A DNA stretch of 64,000 bases. Source: an uncultured Eudoraea sp. Lineage in GTDB: Bacteria > Bacteroidota > Bacteroidia > Flavobacteriales > Flavobacteriaceae. The DNA lies in the NCBI GenBank assembly GCA_947258555.1, contig CAMYJF010000005.1, positions 40,959-104,958 on the forward strand, given 5' to 3'. A program made the position numbers and the translations under genes. The notes below the pieces were generated by a model. The model searched no databases. It was not told where the DNA came from and saw only the letters and a program-made list of their open reading frames with translations. The number at the start of each line of letters is the position of its first letter. Within the stretch, counting starts at the first letter, position 1. Positions 33,182-43,786 of this stretch are shown one piece after another.

Positions 33182-34111
33182 TTAGTTTTCGGGAAGGAAA
33201 ACCTCTGCCATCATACAGCGTGCACTGCCGCCGCCACAGGTCTCGATAGTAGACAAGGAACTATGTATAATGGGTCCGTATGATTCTATCCTGGAAATTT
33301 GCCCGGGATCAAGACTTTCGTAAGCAGCTGTGCTCATTATCAGGGCAGATTTCTCATCCTTGGTTTGAACTTGTAGCATATTCCCTGCAAAGGCATGTAA
33401 TTGCTCTTCAGATATCTCAATGATCTCCTTCCCATCTTTGCTTAAATGACTTAGCACATTTTTACGCTCTTTTTTGTCATCTATACTTTTGGCACAAATA
33501 ATGGCGAATTGATCGGCAACACACATCATAACATTGGTATGATAAATGGCGAGTCGTTCCTCATTGACAGATTGATAGGCAATAAATATTACCGGGGTGT
33601 ATTCCAGGTCTTCACAGAATTCAATGAAAAGTTCCTCATCTGCCCGTGGCGACAAGGCGCAATAGGCTTTCTTATTAACTCTATCGAGTACGACACTTCC
33701 AGTACCTTCAAGGAAAAGACCATCTTCTTCGGCCCGGGTATAATCCATGATATCCTCAATTCGAAAACCTTCCTCTTCTAATCGGGCTAAAATGTCCATT
33801 CGCCTTTCCTGCCTTCTGTTGGCCGCAAACATGGGGTATAGTACCACCATGCCTGTATTGTGAAACGAAACCCAGTTATTGGGAAATACAGCATCCGGGG
33901 TATTGGGATCTTTTAGGTCCTCAACTACAACTACTCGAACTCCTGCATTTTGCAATACTTCGACAAAGGCATCAAATTCCTGTCTTGCAAGCTCATTTAT
34001 CTTTTCGGGGCTCAGATCAAGATCGGATTGGAAATAATTATTCATCTCCGTCTGCTCATTGCTGCGGAAACTAGCCGGGCGGACCATTAAGATGGTATTC
34101 GTGCTCTGCAT
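33182..34111 (-). CDS. ctlX: CtlX-type citrulline utilization hydrolase (pentein superfamily)
   Basis: The protein has 309 residues from the ATG at 34111, 10 bp after the stop of the upstream pentein gene; a longer frame would overlap that gene. Family features are ILMVRPASFRSNEQTEMNN at the start, DAVFPNNWVSFH, LEGTGSVVLD, IYHTNVMMCVAD with the catalytic His, and GGGSARCMMAEVFLP with the nucleophile Cys near the end. This is the amidinohydrolase group annotated CtlX in Bacteroidetes. Its role in citrulline breakdown is inferred from the family. It converges with the BCCT transporter gene, 2 bp apart. Confidence 0.85.
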   Translation of the reverse strand: MQSTNTILMVRPASFRSNEQTEMNNYFQSDLDLSPEKINELARQEFDAFVEVLQNAGVRVVVVEDLKDPNTPDAVFPNNWVSFHNTGMVVLYPMFAANRRQERRMDILARLEEEGFRIEDIMDYTRAEEDGLFLEGTGSVVLDRVNKKAYCALSPRADEELFIEFCEDLEYTPVIFIAYQSVNEERLAIYHTNVMMCVADQFAIICAKSIDDKKERKNVLSHLSKDGKEIIEISEEQLHAFAGNMLQVQTKDEKSALIMSTAAYESLDPGQISRIESYGPIIHSSLSTIETCGGGSARCMMAEVFLPEN

Positions 34112-34121
34112 TTTATATACT

Positions 34122-35039
34122 TCAAACTTCCCTGACCAAAGGTAAGGTACTACAGCGTAAGAGTCCGCCTTGTTTTCCAACTTCGGCATATGGGATCTCT
34201 TCTACGTTAAATCCCTGGCTTCGCAACCAGGTATTGAGTCGGGTGAATTTTTGTTCTGAAACGACTACTTCCGGAGAGATTGAGAAAACATTCGAATTCA
34301 TTTGATACATTTCATCCTTTGTGATCTCAAACAGATTCTCTTTTCCAAAAAAATTGACAAGCCATTGATATTCTTCTTCTATTAAGAAGCCTTCTTTATG
34401 GATTATCCCCTTGTCCAATCCCACAGGTTGAAAACAACAATCCAAATGAAGTGCATTATCGCGTGGGTTTATAATAGATTTTCTAAGTTCAAACGACTTA
34501 ACCTTTTTATAAGGGAACATTTGCCGGATATAATCCACCCCGGTCTGGTTGGTACGAGCCGTAATATAATCCGGGTAATTATTGCCGGAATACGTGCCTA
34601 CAAAAATATGATCGTGCCAGGGCATTACATCACCTCCTTCTACGTGTACCTCTTCGGGCGGATACATGATGTGTTCGGGCAGGATATAATCCAGTACATG
34701 CAATATGGCTTCAAATTCCTCTTCACGATCCGGCAGGATATTAGCCTTTATCAGCTTATTGTCGATCACAAAAGCGATATCCCTGGCAAAGATCTGGTTA
34801 CAATCTTGAATAACTTCAGGTCTGAAGACTTCCACCCCGTATTTCATAAATACATCGGCAAACCCTTCCATTTGATCTATGAGGTCTGCCTCCTTGGGAT
34901 AGGTCCCCGAAAGAATATGCTCTAAAGATTTTGGATCATAAGCTTCTTCGGGTTTAGGTACAGGACCACTACTTTCAGCACGTCCTAATACAACAGCTTT
35001 TAAGGGTGCTGTTTCATCAACGATATTAAGATGCAGCAT
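34122..35039 (-). CDS. Arginine deiminase / DDAH-like amidinohydrolase
   Basis: The 305-residue pentein-superfamily enzyme has the substrate-binding stretch CNQIFARDIAF, the acid/base region HVEGGDVMPW, LHLDCCFQPVG with the catalytic His, and the nucleophile Cys in GGLLRCSTLPL at the C-terminus. The group hydrolyses arginine, methylarginines or related guanidino compounds; the exact substrate is open. It sits between gltA (15 bp upstream) and ctlX (10 bp downstream). Confidence 0.82.
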   Translation of the reverse strand: MLHLNIVDETAPLKAVVLGRAESSGPVPKPEEAYDPKSLEHILSGTYPKEADLIDQMEGFADVFMKYGVEVFRPEVIQDCNQIFARDIAFVIDNKLIKANILPDREEEFEAILHVLDYILPEHIMYPPEEVHVEGGDVMPWHDHIFVGTYSGNNYPDYITARTNQTGVDYIRQMFPYKKVKSFELRKSIINPRDNALHLDCCFQPVGLDKGIIHKEGFLIEEEYQWLVNFFGKENLFEITKDEMYQMNSNVFSISPEVVVSEQKFTRLNTWLRSQGFNVEEIPYAEVGKQGGLLRCSTLPLVREV

Positions 35040-35054
35040 GGGGTTTTCCCGCTA

Positions 35055-36341
35055 TTATTTGCGTTTTTTAATAGGAACAAATGGGCGTTCGTTAGCGCCG
35101 ATGTAGATCTGTCTTGGTCGACCAATTGGTTCGTTACGAAGTCGCATTTCACGCCACTGCGCGATCCAGCCGGGCAGTCTTCCCAAAGCGAACATAACAG
35201 TAAACATTTCTACAGGGATCCCAAGTGCACGGTAGATAATACCTGAGTAAAAATCGACATTTGGATATAATTTCCTGTCTACGAAATATGGATCTTCGAG
35301 GGCTTCTTTTTCAAGTCCTTTGGCTATATCCAGGATCGGATCTTCGATACCAAGATCGTCTAACAAACTATCAGCTGCTTTCTTTATGATCTTGGCTCTA
35401 GGATCAAAATTCTTATATACTCTATGCCCGAAGCCCATTAAGCGGAATGGATCGCTCTTGTCTTTAGCTTTCGCCATATACTTGGCCGTATCTCCTCCAT
35501 CTTCATTGATAGCCTCAAGCATTTCCAGCACAGCCTGGTTAGCACCTCCGTGCAATGGACCCCAAAGCGCAGAAATTCCTGCAGACAGGGATGCAAACAA
35601 GCCGGCATGCGAAGATCCAACGATCCGTACCGTAGAAGTAGAACAATTCTGTTCGTGATCTGCATGCAAGATGAGCAATTGATCAAGTGCTTCTATAGCC
35701 AACTCATCTTTTTTATATTCCTCATGTGGGTGGCGGAACATCATCTTATGGATATTTTCAACATAACCTAAGCTGTTATCACCGTATTCACGAGGTAGTC
35801 CTTTCACCTTGCGCATTGTCCAGGCTACTAATACCGGAAATTTTGCAAGGATACGAACGATAGCATGGTACATTGCCTCTTCTGAAGACACGTTTACTGA
35901 GCTGGGATTAAATGCAATTAGAGCACTTGTCATAGAAGACAATACACCCATAGGATGGGCGGTACGTGGAAACGCATCAATGATCTTCTTCATCTCTTCA
36001 TCGACATGTGATTCCTTTCTAATATCGCTTAAGAACTTCTCCAGCTGTTCTCCATCAGGCAATTCCCCAAATATCAACAGGTAGGCCACTTCAAGAAAAT
36101 CTGCATGCTCGGCTAATTCCTCAATGGCATATCCCCTGTAGCGCAAAATCCCCTTTTCTCCATTTAAAAAAGTTATGGCGCTTTCGCAAGAGCCCGTATT
36201 CTTATACCCGGGATCGATTGTTACTATTTTGGTGCTTGCACGGAGTGTTTTGATATCTACAGCGGATTCATTTTCTGTTCCCGTGATCATAGGGAATTCA
36301 TATCGTTCACCGCCAATTTCTAAGTATGCTTTGTCGGACAT
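35055..36341 (-). CDS. gltA: Citrate synthase (GltA, 428 residues)
   Basis: The length and the N-terminal beta-rich extension (about 1-50) match the hexameric type of citrate synthase. Catalytic regions are visible: HADHEQNCSTSTVRIVGSSH, GPLHGGANQAVLEML with the active His, GFGHRVYKNFDPRA with the second His, and FYSGIIYRALGIP with the acid nearby. It condenses oxaloacetate and acetyl-CoA at the entry of the TCA cycle. A promoter lies just upstream at 36374-36404, so it need not depend on glgA read-through. Confidence 0.95.
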   Translation of the reverse strand: MSDKAYLEIGGERYEFPMITGTENESAVDIKTLRASTKIVTIDPGYKNTGSCESAITFLNGEKGILRYRGYAIEELAEHADFLEVAYLLIFGELPDGEQLEKFLSDIRKESHVDEEMKKIIDAFPRTAHPMGVLSSMTSALIAFNPSSVNVSSEEAMYHAIVRILAKFPVLVAWTMRKVKGLPREYGDNSLGYVENIHKMMFRHPHEEYKKDELAIEALDQLLILHADHEQNCSTSTVRIVGSSHAGLFASLSAGISALWGPLHGGANQAVLEMLEAINEDGGDTAKYMAKAKDKSDPFRLMGFGHRVYKNFDPRAKIIKKAADSLLDDLGIEDPILDIAKGLEKEALEDPYFVDRKLYPNVDFYSGIIYRALGIPVEMFTVMFALGRLPGWIAQWREMRLRNEPIGRPRQIYIGANERPFVPIKKRK

Positions 36342-36373
36342 TTATGTGATTTTCTAGTTCATGAAAGGTCCTG

Positions 36374-36404
36374 TAAAGGTACTAAAAACTAAGGATGTTA
36401 ACAA
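36374..36404 (-). promoter_or_regulatory. Probable promoter of gltA
   Basis: On the minus strand, TTG (36404-36402), a 20-nt spacer and TACCTTTA (36381-36374) match TTTG / TAnnTTTG apart from the last base of the -7 box. It sits in the 100-bp glgA-gltA gap, 32 nt before the gltA start. Confidence 0.5.
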
Positions 36405-36441
36405 TGGGTGCAATCCCGTATTTAAAGGATTTTACTCAGGA

Positions 36442-37977
36442 TTACAGCTGATAGAGGTAAGTGTAGTATTCATCCACCGACTTTTTCCAGGTGAAGCGCA
36501 TTCGCTTGGCATTGGCACGGATCTTTTTCCAGGTGGGCTGATCATTTTGGTAGATGTCCAGGATCGTATCAAAAGAATCGATCATGTTCTGGATCTTTTC
36601 ATCATAGGTATTCCCATCGAAGCTAAAACCAGTTTTCATATGGGATACAGTATCTTTTAATCCTCCTGTATGGTGAACAAGGCAAGGATGTCCATTTCGC
36701 ATAGCGAGCATTTGGCTAATGCCGCAAGGTTCAAACAGGCTGGGCATGAAGTAGAGATCCGTCTCCAAATAAATGGCATCTATTACATCCTCCGATTGGC
36801 CATTAATAAAGATAAAGTTGGAGTGGGTGCGACTCATATCTCTGAGCATTTCTTCATACTCCGGGATCCCTGTACCTAAAAAGACAAGCACGCCATTAAC
36901 AGCTTCTAATTTCTCTAAGATTTTGGCCAATGCTTCGGGCGATCTCATAAAGAAATAGAATTTCTGCTCTGTAAGCCGGGCTACTGATGAGCATACAAAT
37001 GCCGGTGGATTATCCAGGAAGGGAACTACTTTCTCTCCCGTATGTGCTAAAAAATGAGCTTTATACTTTTTAGATTCTTCCTGGCCCCATTCAAACAAAG
37101 CCTTGATGATCAACTTGTATAGTGTTCCGGAAGTTGCTTCCCGAATATTCTTATAATTACTACCATTCAGGATCCCGAAAAGTCGGTTCTCCTTATCGGC
37201 CTTCTGAAGATCTAATTCCAGGCTCTCCCCACCTATAAACTCAGGAGGGTTACTGGGAAGAAGCACATCTTCCTTATATGAAGGGGATACCGTGTGCACG
37301 GCATCTGCCAAACGGATTCCTACAGCCATCAGATTTATGCAATCTTCATAACGGTAGTCCTTCATGGCCTCCCTGTCATACTCCAGGTCCGGAAACCAGT
37401 TGTCTACTGATGAGTAATTATCTCCAAAGGGCCGAATACCCTGAATCGCTAAATTGTGTATGCTATAGACAAATCTACTGTCCTTTAAATTGGTGTAGTC
37501 AGGATGATATTCCCTCAGAAATAGCATAAAGCTGGTATGCCAGTCGTGAAGATGAATGATATCAACCTTTCCAAAACAACCATCTTTCACCGCTTGTGAC
37601 ACCGCTGTACAAAAGATAATGTACTTGATGGCATCTGTATAAAAAGGTTCGTCCGGATCTATGTGATAAATTTTAGCAATGTCTCCCGGCTCTATTTCCG
37701 GGTGATGGATCACATAGTGGACAATGTTGTCAATTTCTTTCTTTGGAGCTACCTCATAGAGTTCAGTTGTATAAGTCGTTCCTCTAAGCGGAAAGCTCAC
37801 TTCTGCCAGTAGTTTGCCCTCAGTATGTAATCGACTATAGGCAGGGACAACAACATGTACCTTATCTCCGAATTCTGAAATCTGTCTGGGAACGTCTCTG
37901 ACCACATCACCCATACCCCCGGCCTTGCAATTTACAAGTCCGTCATTTTCTGCCGCAACAAAAAGAAAGGTATTCAT
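36442..37977 (-). CDS. glgA: Glycogen synthase, GT5 family
   Basis: The 511-residue GT-B glycosyltransferase begins with the starch-synthase catalytic N-terminal domain (NCKAGGMGDVVRDVPRQI, the family K-x-G-G-x-G-D site) and has VDIIHLHDWHTSFMLF. Its C-terminal half has the donor site MPSLFEPCGISQMLAMRNG with the conserved Glu. It adds glucose from ADP- or UDP-glucose to alpha-1,4-glucan. No glgB, glgC or phosphorylase gene is nearby. It lies 44 bp after eno and is probably transcribed with it. Confidence 0.92.
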   Translation of the reverse strand: MNTFLFVAAENDGLVNCKAGGMGDVVRDVPRQISEFGDKVHVVVPAYSRLHTEGKLLAEVSFPLRGTTYTTELYEVAPKKEIDNIVHYVIHHPEIEPGDIAKIYHIDPDEPFYTDAIKYIIFCTAVSQAVKDGCFGKVDIIHLHDWHTSFMLFLREYHPDYTNLKDSRFVYSIHNLAIQGIRPFGDNYSSVDNWFPDLEYDREAMKDYRYEDCINLMAVGIRLADAVHTVSPSYKEDVLLPSNPPEFIGGESLELDLQKADKENRLFGILNGSNYKNIREATSGTLYKLIIKALFEWGQEESKKYKAHFLAHTGEKVVPFLDNPPAFVCSSVARLTEQKFYFFMRSPEALAKILEKLEAVNGVLVFLGTGIPEYEEMLRDMSRTHSNFIFINGQSEDVIDAIYLETDLYFMPSLFEPCGISQMLAMRNGHPCLVHHTGGLKDTVSHMKTGFSFDGNTYDEKIQNMIDSFDTILDIYQNDQPTWKKIRANAKRMRFTWKKSVDEYYTYLYQL

Positions 37978-38021
37978 AAGGCGTCCTGGTTTAGGGAGGT
38001 TGGTGCCCCTGATAAATTATT

Positions 38022-39378
<1,357 letters not shown>

Positions 39379-39408
39379 CAATTTGGAATATTGTGAAAAT
39401 TCTTTCAG

Positions 39409-40536
39409 TTATACAGATACTTCAGACCGAGTTGAAGCCTTGATCATTTCAAAGAACTCGTCGAACAGATAATTGGAATCATGCGGGCCCGGACTGGCTT
39501 CCGGATGATACTGAACAGAAAACACCTGTTTGTCCTTCATCTTCATTCCGGCGACCGTATCATCATTTAGATGCAGGTGCGTTATCTCGATATCGGGATG
39601 AGCCTCCGTTTCTTCCCTGTTTATAGCAAAACCGTGGTTTTGTGAGGTGATCTCACCTTTGCCCGTGTTTAAATTGAGTACAGGATGATTTATTCCCCTG
39701 TGTCCATTGTGCATCTTATAGGTTGAAATACCATTGGCCAATGCGATCACCTGGTGGCCCAGGCAAATCCCGAAGAGGGGCTTATCGTTTGCAATGATCT
39801 GTCTGGCCACCTCAATGGCTTCTTCTAAAGGTTCCGGATCCCCGGGACCATTCGAAATAAAATATCCATCCGGTGCCCAAGCTTCCAGATCTTTAAAAGA
39901 GGCATTATAGGGGAATACTTTGATATATGCATCTCGTTTGGCCAGGTTTCGCAGTATATTCCTTTTGATCCCTATATCAAGTGCAGCGATCTTATAAGTG
40001 GCCTTTTCATCCCCAAAGTAATAAGGTTCCTCTGTTGAAACACGTGAGGCCAATTCTAAGCCTTTCATTCCCGGTACATTGGCCAGTTCTTTTTTGAGCC
40101 CTTCAAGATCTTCTACCCTCGTAGTGATCACAGCATTCATAGCCCCATGATCGCGAATATAACTTACAAGGGCCCTGGTATCTACATCTGAAATAGCCAT
40201 CAGGGAATTTTCATTCAAAAATTCTTCAAGGCTCTTCTCTGCAACTGGTCTGGAATACTCATAACTGAAGTTCTTGCATATAAGGCCTTTGATCTTAATA
40301 CCTTCTGATTCTATTTCCTCAGGATGTGTTCCATAATTCCCGATATGGGCATTGGTCGTCACCATCAACTGACCAAAATAAGAAGGGTCTGTAAAGATCT
40401 CCTGGTATCCCGTCATCCCGGTATTAAAACATACCTCGCCAAAGGCAGTACCTTCCTTATCTCCTACAGACTTCCCATAGAATATAGCCCCGTCGGCTAG
40501 TAATATGAGTGCTTTTCTTTTAGGTGCATATTTCAT
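39409..40536 (-). CDS. carA: Carbamoyl phosphate synthase small subunit
   Basis: The 375-residue protein has an N-terminal CarA domain (about 1-150) with EVCFNTGMTGYQEIFTDPSY, and a class I glutamine amidotransferase domain (about 190-370). The triad Cys lies in GICLGHQVIAL and the His/Glu in VQYHPEASPGPHD. It feeds ammonia from glutamine to CarB for arginine and pyrimidine synthesis. carB is not in the window. It follows the rplQ terminator, so it probably has its own promoter. Confidence 0.95.
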   Translation of the reverse strand: MKYAPKRKALILLADGAIFYGKSVGDKEGTAFGEVCFNTGMTGYQEIFTDPSYFGQLMVTTNAHIGNYGTHPEEIESEGIKIKGLICKNFSYEYSRPVAEKSLEEFLNENSLMAISDVDTRALVSYIRDHGAMNAVITTRVEDLEGLKKELANVPGMKGLELASRVSTEEPYYFGDEKATYKIAALDIGIKRNILRNLAKRDAYIKVFPYNASFKDLEAWAPDGYFISNGPGDPEPLEEAIEVARQIIANDKPLFGICLGHQVIALANGISTYKMHNGHRGINHPVLNLNTGKGEITSQNHGFAINREETEAHPDIEITHLHLNDDTVAGMKMKDKQVFSVQYHPEASPGPHDSNYLFDEFFEMIKASTRSEVSV

Positions 40537-40571
40537 GAATACATGTGATATTTAATCCACACAAAGAAAAT

Positions 40572-40604
40572 AAAAAAGGATAGCTTACAAAAGCTACCCT
40601 TTTC
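40572..40604 (-). terminator. Intrinsic terminator after rplQ, end of the ribosomal operon
   Basis: On the minus strand, AAAAGGGTAGCTT (40603-40591), a 4-nt TTGT loop and AAGCTATCCTTTT (40586-40574) form a 13-bp stem with one mismatch, running into a T6 tract. It lies 27 nt past the rplQ stop. Confidence 0.85.
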
Positions 40605-40630
40605 CTATTATTCTTTGAGTTATAAACATT

Positions 40631-41122
40631 TTACTCTTCAGATTCATCTGTTTTCGTCGTATCCACCGGTGGCGTGGCAACTTTCTTACCTCTTCGGCTT
40701 CTACGTGTAGATTTCTTCTTAGGTTTCCCGGCGTTATAGATCTCATTAAAATCTACAAGTTCTATCATGGCCATATCTGCGTTGTCTCCCAGTCGGTTCC
40801 CCAACTTGATGATTCGCGTATATCCACCTGCTCTGTCACCTACTTTATCCGAAACTGCGCTAAACAGTTCAGTAACAGCATATTTATTGCGCAGGTCTTT
40901 AAATACCAATCGCCTGTTGTGCATTCCTTCTTCAGCCGATTGATTATTCTCGGCTTTGGACTTAGTGATCAGTGGTTCGACAAACTGCTTTAAAGCCTTC
41001 GCCTTGGCCACTGTGGTATTAATACGCTTGTGTTCAATGAGGGAACACGCCATATTGGCTAACATCGCCTTTCTGTGCGCTGTTTTACGTCCTAAATGAT
41101 TTACTTTCTTACCGTGTCTCAT
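40631..41122 (-). CDS. rplQ: 50S ribosomal protein L17 (bL17)
   Basis: The L17 core ([20 protein letters not shown] onwards) is followed by a C-terminal extension (about 125-163) of a basic run ([13 protein letters not shown]) and an acidic end (TKTDESEE). E. coli L17 is about 127 residues; the long form is usual in Bacteroidetes. The start has an unusually good Shine-Dalgarno sequence, AGGAG six nt before the ATG, which is rare in this phylum. A hairpin sits upstream in the rpoA-rplQ gap. Confidence 0.95.
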   Translation of the reverse strand: MRHGKKVNHLGRKTAHRKAMLANMACSLIEHKRINTTVAKAKALKQFVEPLITKSKAENNQSAEEGMHNRRLVFKDLRNKYAVTELFSAVSDKVGDRAGGYTRIIKLGNRLGDNADMAMIELVDFNEIYNAGKPKKKSTRRSRRGKKVATPPVDTTKTDESEE

Positions 41123-41137
41123 CTTCTTCTCCTATAG

Positions 41138-41161
41138 GCATATGATCTAAAGATCCTATGC
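41138..41161 (-). other. Hairpin in the rpoA-rplQ gap
   Basis: GCATA-G-GATC and GATC-A-TATGC pair around a TTTA loop (minus strand, 41161 to 41138), leaving one mismatch. It lies directly upstream of the AGGAG before rplQ and could adjust L17 translation. Confidence 0.4.
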
Positions 41162-41164
41162 GTA

Positions 41165-42157
41165 TTAGTCTTTGTCTAATTTATATTTGGCGAGGTCCAT
41201 TCCAAAGTTCAGGCCTTTGTTGATCACAAGTTCCTCTAACTCTGTAAGTGACTTTTTCCCGAAGTTCCTGAATTTCATCAGGTCGTTCTTGTTGAAGGAT
41301 ACCAAGTCGCCAAGCGTATCAACTTCAGCCGCTTTCAAGCAATTCAGGGCACGAACAGATAAGTCCATGTCTACTAATTTGGTCTTAAGCAACTGGCGCA
41401 TATGCAGGGATTCCTCATCATATGTTTCCGTCTGTGCAATTTCATCAGCCTCAAGGGTGATTCGCTCGTCGGAGAATAACATAAAGTGATGGATCAGGAC
41501 CTTTGCCGCCTCTGTCAGCGCATCTTTGGGATGGATAGATCCATCTGAGATGATCTCAAAAATCAATTTCTCAAAATCCGTCTTTTGCTCAACACGGAAG
41601 TTTTCAATGCTGTACTTCACATTTTTCACCGGGGTGAAAATGGAATCCATTGCAATGGTACCTAAAGGTGCGTTTGACTTCTTATTTTCTTCAGCAGGAA
41701 CATAACCCCTGCCTTTTTCAATATTGATCTCCAGGTTCAGGCTCACTTTTGAATCCATATTACAGATCACAAGATCTGGGTTCAATACCTGGAAGCCAGA
41801 GATGAACTTTTGGAAATCTCCTGCTGTAAGTTGGTTCTTCCCGCTTACAGAAATGGAAACAGTTTCCTCGTTCACATCTTCTATTTGTCGCTTAAAACGA
41901 ATTTGTTTTAAGTTCAGAATCATCTCGGTAACATCTTCAACAACACCTTCTATCACAGAGAATTCATGTTCAACTTTATCGATACGTACGGAAGTGATCG
42001 CAAATCCTTCTAAGGAAGAAAGCAATACACGTCTTAGCGCATTCCCGACAGTTAGGCCATACCCAGGTTCCAAAGGACGAAATTCGAATTTCCCTTCGAA
42101 ATCTGATGAATCTATCATTATAACTTTATCGGGCTTCTGAAAATTTAATAAGGCCAT
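41165..42157 (-). CDS. rpoA: RNA polymerase alpha subunit
   Basis: The 330-residue protein has the N-terminal assembly domain (about 1-230; [31 protein letters not shown] stretch [17 protein letters not shown]). A linker and the C-terminal DNA-contacting domain (about 250-330) follow, with [24 protein letters not shown] helices and [14 protein letters not shown]. It is the scaffold of RNA polymerase. Its position after rpsD and before rplQ is canonical. Confidence 0.97.
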   Translation of the reverse strand: MALLNFQKPDKVIMIDSSDFEGKFEFRPLEPGYGLTVGNALRRVLLSSLEGFAITSVRIDKVEHEFSVIEGVVEDVTEMILNLKQIRFKRQIEDVNEETVSISVSGKNQLTAGDFQKFISGFQVLNPDLVICNMDSKVSLNLEINIEKGRGYVPAEENKKSNAPLGTIAMDSIFTPVKNVKYSIENFRVEQKTDFEKLIFEIISDGSIHPKDALTEAAKVLIHHFMLFSDERITLEADEIAQTETYDEESLHMRQLLKTKLVDMDLSVRALNCLKAAEVDTLGDLVSFNKNDLMKFRNFGKKSLTELEELVINKGLNFGMDLAKYKLDKD

Positions 42158-42172
42158 GTGTGTTCTGGTGTT

Positions 42173-42778
42173 TTATTTAGAGTATAACTCGACTATTAAC
42201 TGTTCTTTGATATTCTCAGGAATCTGGATACGTTCAGGAACGGCAACAAATGTGCCCTCCAACTTATCTGAATTCCAACTGATCCACTCGTATACAGAGC
42301 TGTTCGCTTCTAAAGCAGAAGAGATCGATTGAACGGATTTTGACTTTTCCCGCACACCGACAACATCTCCCGGCTTTAACTTATACGAAGGAATATTCAC
42401 CAAGTTTCCATTTACGGTAACGTGGCGATGTGATACCAATTGACGGGCGCCTCTCCTGGAAGGTGACATTCCCATTCGGTATACAACATTGTCCAGTCTG
42501 GATTCACATAATTGGAGTAAAACCTCACCTGTAACCCCTTTGCTTTTGTTCGCCTCAGCAAATAGATTGCGGAATTGCTTCTCCAAAATGCCGTAGGTAT
42601 ACTTGGCTTTTTGCTTCTCCATTAATTGGATCGCGTATTCTGATTTCTTACCACGGCGTCTGTTATTACCGTGATGTCCCGGGGGATAATTTTTCTTTTC
42701 GAAAGACTTGTCGTCTCCGAAGATCGCCTCCCCGAATTTACGGGCGATCTTTGATTTTGGTCCTCTATATCTTGCCAT
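42173..42778 (-). CDS. rpsD: 30S ribosomal protein S4 (uS4)
   Basis: The 201-residue protein starts [20 protein letters not shown] and has the S4 RNA-binding domain ([17 protein letters not shown], about 100-160). There is no N-terminal zinc-binding cysteine set. It nucleates 30S assembly by binding the 5' domain of 16S rRNA and is a translational regulator in other bacteria. A 99-nt structured gap lies upstream. Confidence 0.96.
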   Translation of the reverse strand: MARYRGPKSKIARKFGEAIFGDDKSFEKKNYPPGHHGNNRRRGKKSEYAIQLMEKQKAKYTYGILEKQFRNLFAEANKSKGVTGEVLLQLCESRLDNVVYRMGMSPSRRGARQLVSHRHVTVNGNLVNIPSYKLKPGDVVGVREKSKSVQSISSALEANSSVYEWISWNSDKLEGTFVAVPERIQIPENIKEQLIVELYSK

Positions 42779-42810
42779 CTTCTTTATTTATGAAAGCGCG
42801 ATTATGAATT

Positions 42811-42843
42811 AAGGCTATCCTTCGATAATCTGTGCTACGCCTT
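42811..42843 (-). other. Possible structured leader before rpsD
   Basis: On the minus strand, AAGGC (42843-42839) pairs with GCCTT (42815-42811). Inside lies a small TATC-GAAG-GATA hairpin. It is within the 99-nt rpsK-rpsD gap, the second largest inside the ribosomal operon, 32 nt before rpsD. S4 autoregulation is known in other bacteria; a site here is inference. Confidence 0.4.
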
Positions 42844-42877
42844 CGTGAAAATTAAATTCTTCCTATTCGGATTAGGA

Positions 42878-43270
42878 TTAAACTCTTCTTCGTTTGGGAG
42901 GTCTGCACCCATTATGAGGCAGTGGTGTAACATCGATGATCTCAGTTACCTCGATCCCTGAATTGTGAAGCGTCCGGATCGCAGATTCCCTGCCGTTACC
43001 CGGGCCTTTCACATATACTTTTACTTTCCGCAAACCGGCTTCGTGGGCTACTTTAGCACAGTCTTCTGCAGCTACCTGAGCGGCATAAGGTGTGTTCTTT
43101 TTGGAGCCTCGGAAACCCAATTTACCGGCAGATGACCATGAGATCACATCGCCGTTCTTGTTGGTAAGAGAAATAATAATATTGTTGAAAGAGGCAGAAA
43201 TGTGGGCTTCTCCATTAGACTCAACCACCACTTTGCGCTTTTTCGCCGACTTTGTTCCTGTTTTTGCCAT
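42878..43270 (-). CDS. rpsK: 30S ribosomal protein S11 (uS11)
   Basis: The 130-residue protein includes [40 protein letters not shown] and the C-terminal [11 protein letters not shown]. It forms the platform of the 30S subunit near the E site. It is 13 bp after rpsM. Confidence 0.97.
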   Translation of the reverse strand: MAKTGTKSAKKRKVVVESNGEAHISASFNNIIISLTNKNGDVISWSSAGKLGFRGSKKNTPYAAQVAAEDCAKVAHEAGLRKVKVYVKGPGNGRESAIRTLHNSGIEVTEIIDVTPLPHNGCRPPKRRRV

Positions 43271-43283
43271 TTGCTCTTAGCTA

Positions 43284-43658
43284 TTACTTGGTTGCCTTCT
43301 TCTTATTAGCAACAGTTTTTCTTTTTCCTTTACGGGTTCTGGAGTTGTTCTTGGTTTTCTGACCGCGCAATGGAAGGCCAAGCCTGTGGCGAATACCACG
43401 GTAGCTACCAATATCCATTAGACGCTTTATATTCAGCTGTGTCTCAGATCTCAGTTCCCCTTCGATCTTATAAGCAGAAACAGAGTCCCGGATCCTTCCG
43501 ATCTCATCATCGGACCAATCTGATACTTTAGTGTCTACATTAACCTCAGCTTTTGTCAGGATCTCCTCTGCCCTGCTTTTCCCAATACCGTAGATATAGG
43601 TAAGTCCTATGACTCCCCGCTTTTGGTTTGGAATATCTACACCTGCAATTCTAGCCAT
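43284..43658 (-). CDS. rpsM: 30S ribosomal protein S13 (uS13)
   Basis: The 124-residue protein starts [20 protein letters not shown] and has [14 protein letters not shown] and the arginine-rich [15 protein letters not shown]. The C-terminal tail is strongly basic ([18 protein letters not shown]). It sits in the 30S head and contacts P-site tRNA and the 50S subunit. Confidence 0.97.
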   Translation of the reverse strand: MARIAGVDIPNQKRGVIGLTYIYGIGKSRAEEILTKAEVNVDTKVSDWSDDEIGRIRDSVSAYKIEGELRSETQLNIKRLMDIGSYRGIRHRLGLPLRGQKTKNNSRTRKGKRKTVANKKKATK

Positions 43659-43660
43659 GA

Positions 43661-43777
43661 TTATCCTTGTCTTTGTTTATATCTAGGATTCTTTTTGTTG
43701 ATCACATATAGCCGTCCCTTTCTGCGAACGATTTTGCATTCAGGGCTTCTCTTCTTTAATGACGCTCTTACTTTCAT
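43661..43777 (-). CDS. rpmJ: 50S ribosomal protein L36 (bL36), zinc-free form
   Basis: The 38-residue protein starts [19 protein letters not shown] and ends NPRYKQRQG. Its frame runs from ATG at 43777 to TAA at 43661. The Cys-Cys-Cys-His zinc ribbon of the usual L36 is reduced to one Cys (position 14): the others are Ser11, Asn27 and Tyr33, so no zinc can be held. It sits between infA and rpsM as expected. Confidence 0.95.
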   Translation of the reverse strand: MKVRASLKKRSPECKIVRRKGRLYVINKKNPRYKQRQG

Positions 43778-43786
43778 AGCGATATT

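Noticed and set aside
34398..34925. 175-codon open frame on the plus strand
   Set aside because: It is antisense to the arginine-deiminase-like gene, which has all pentein motifs.
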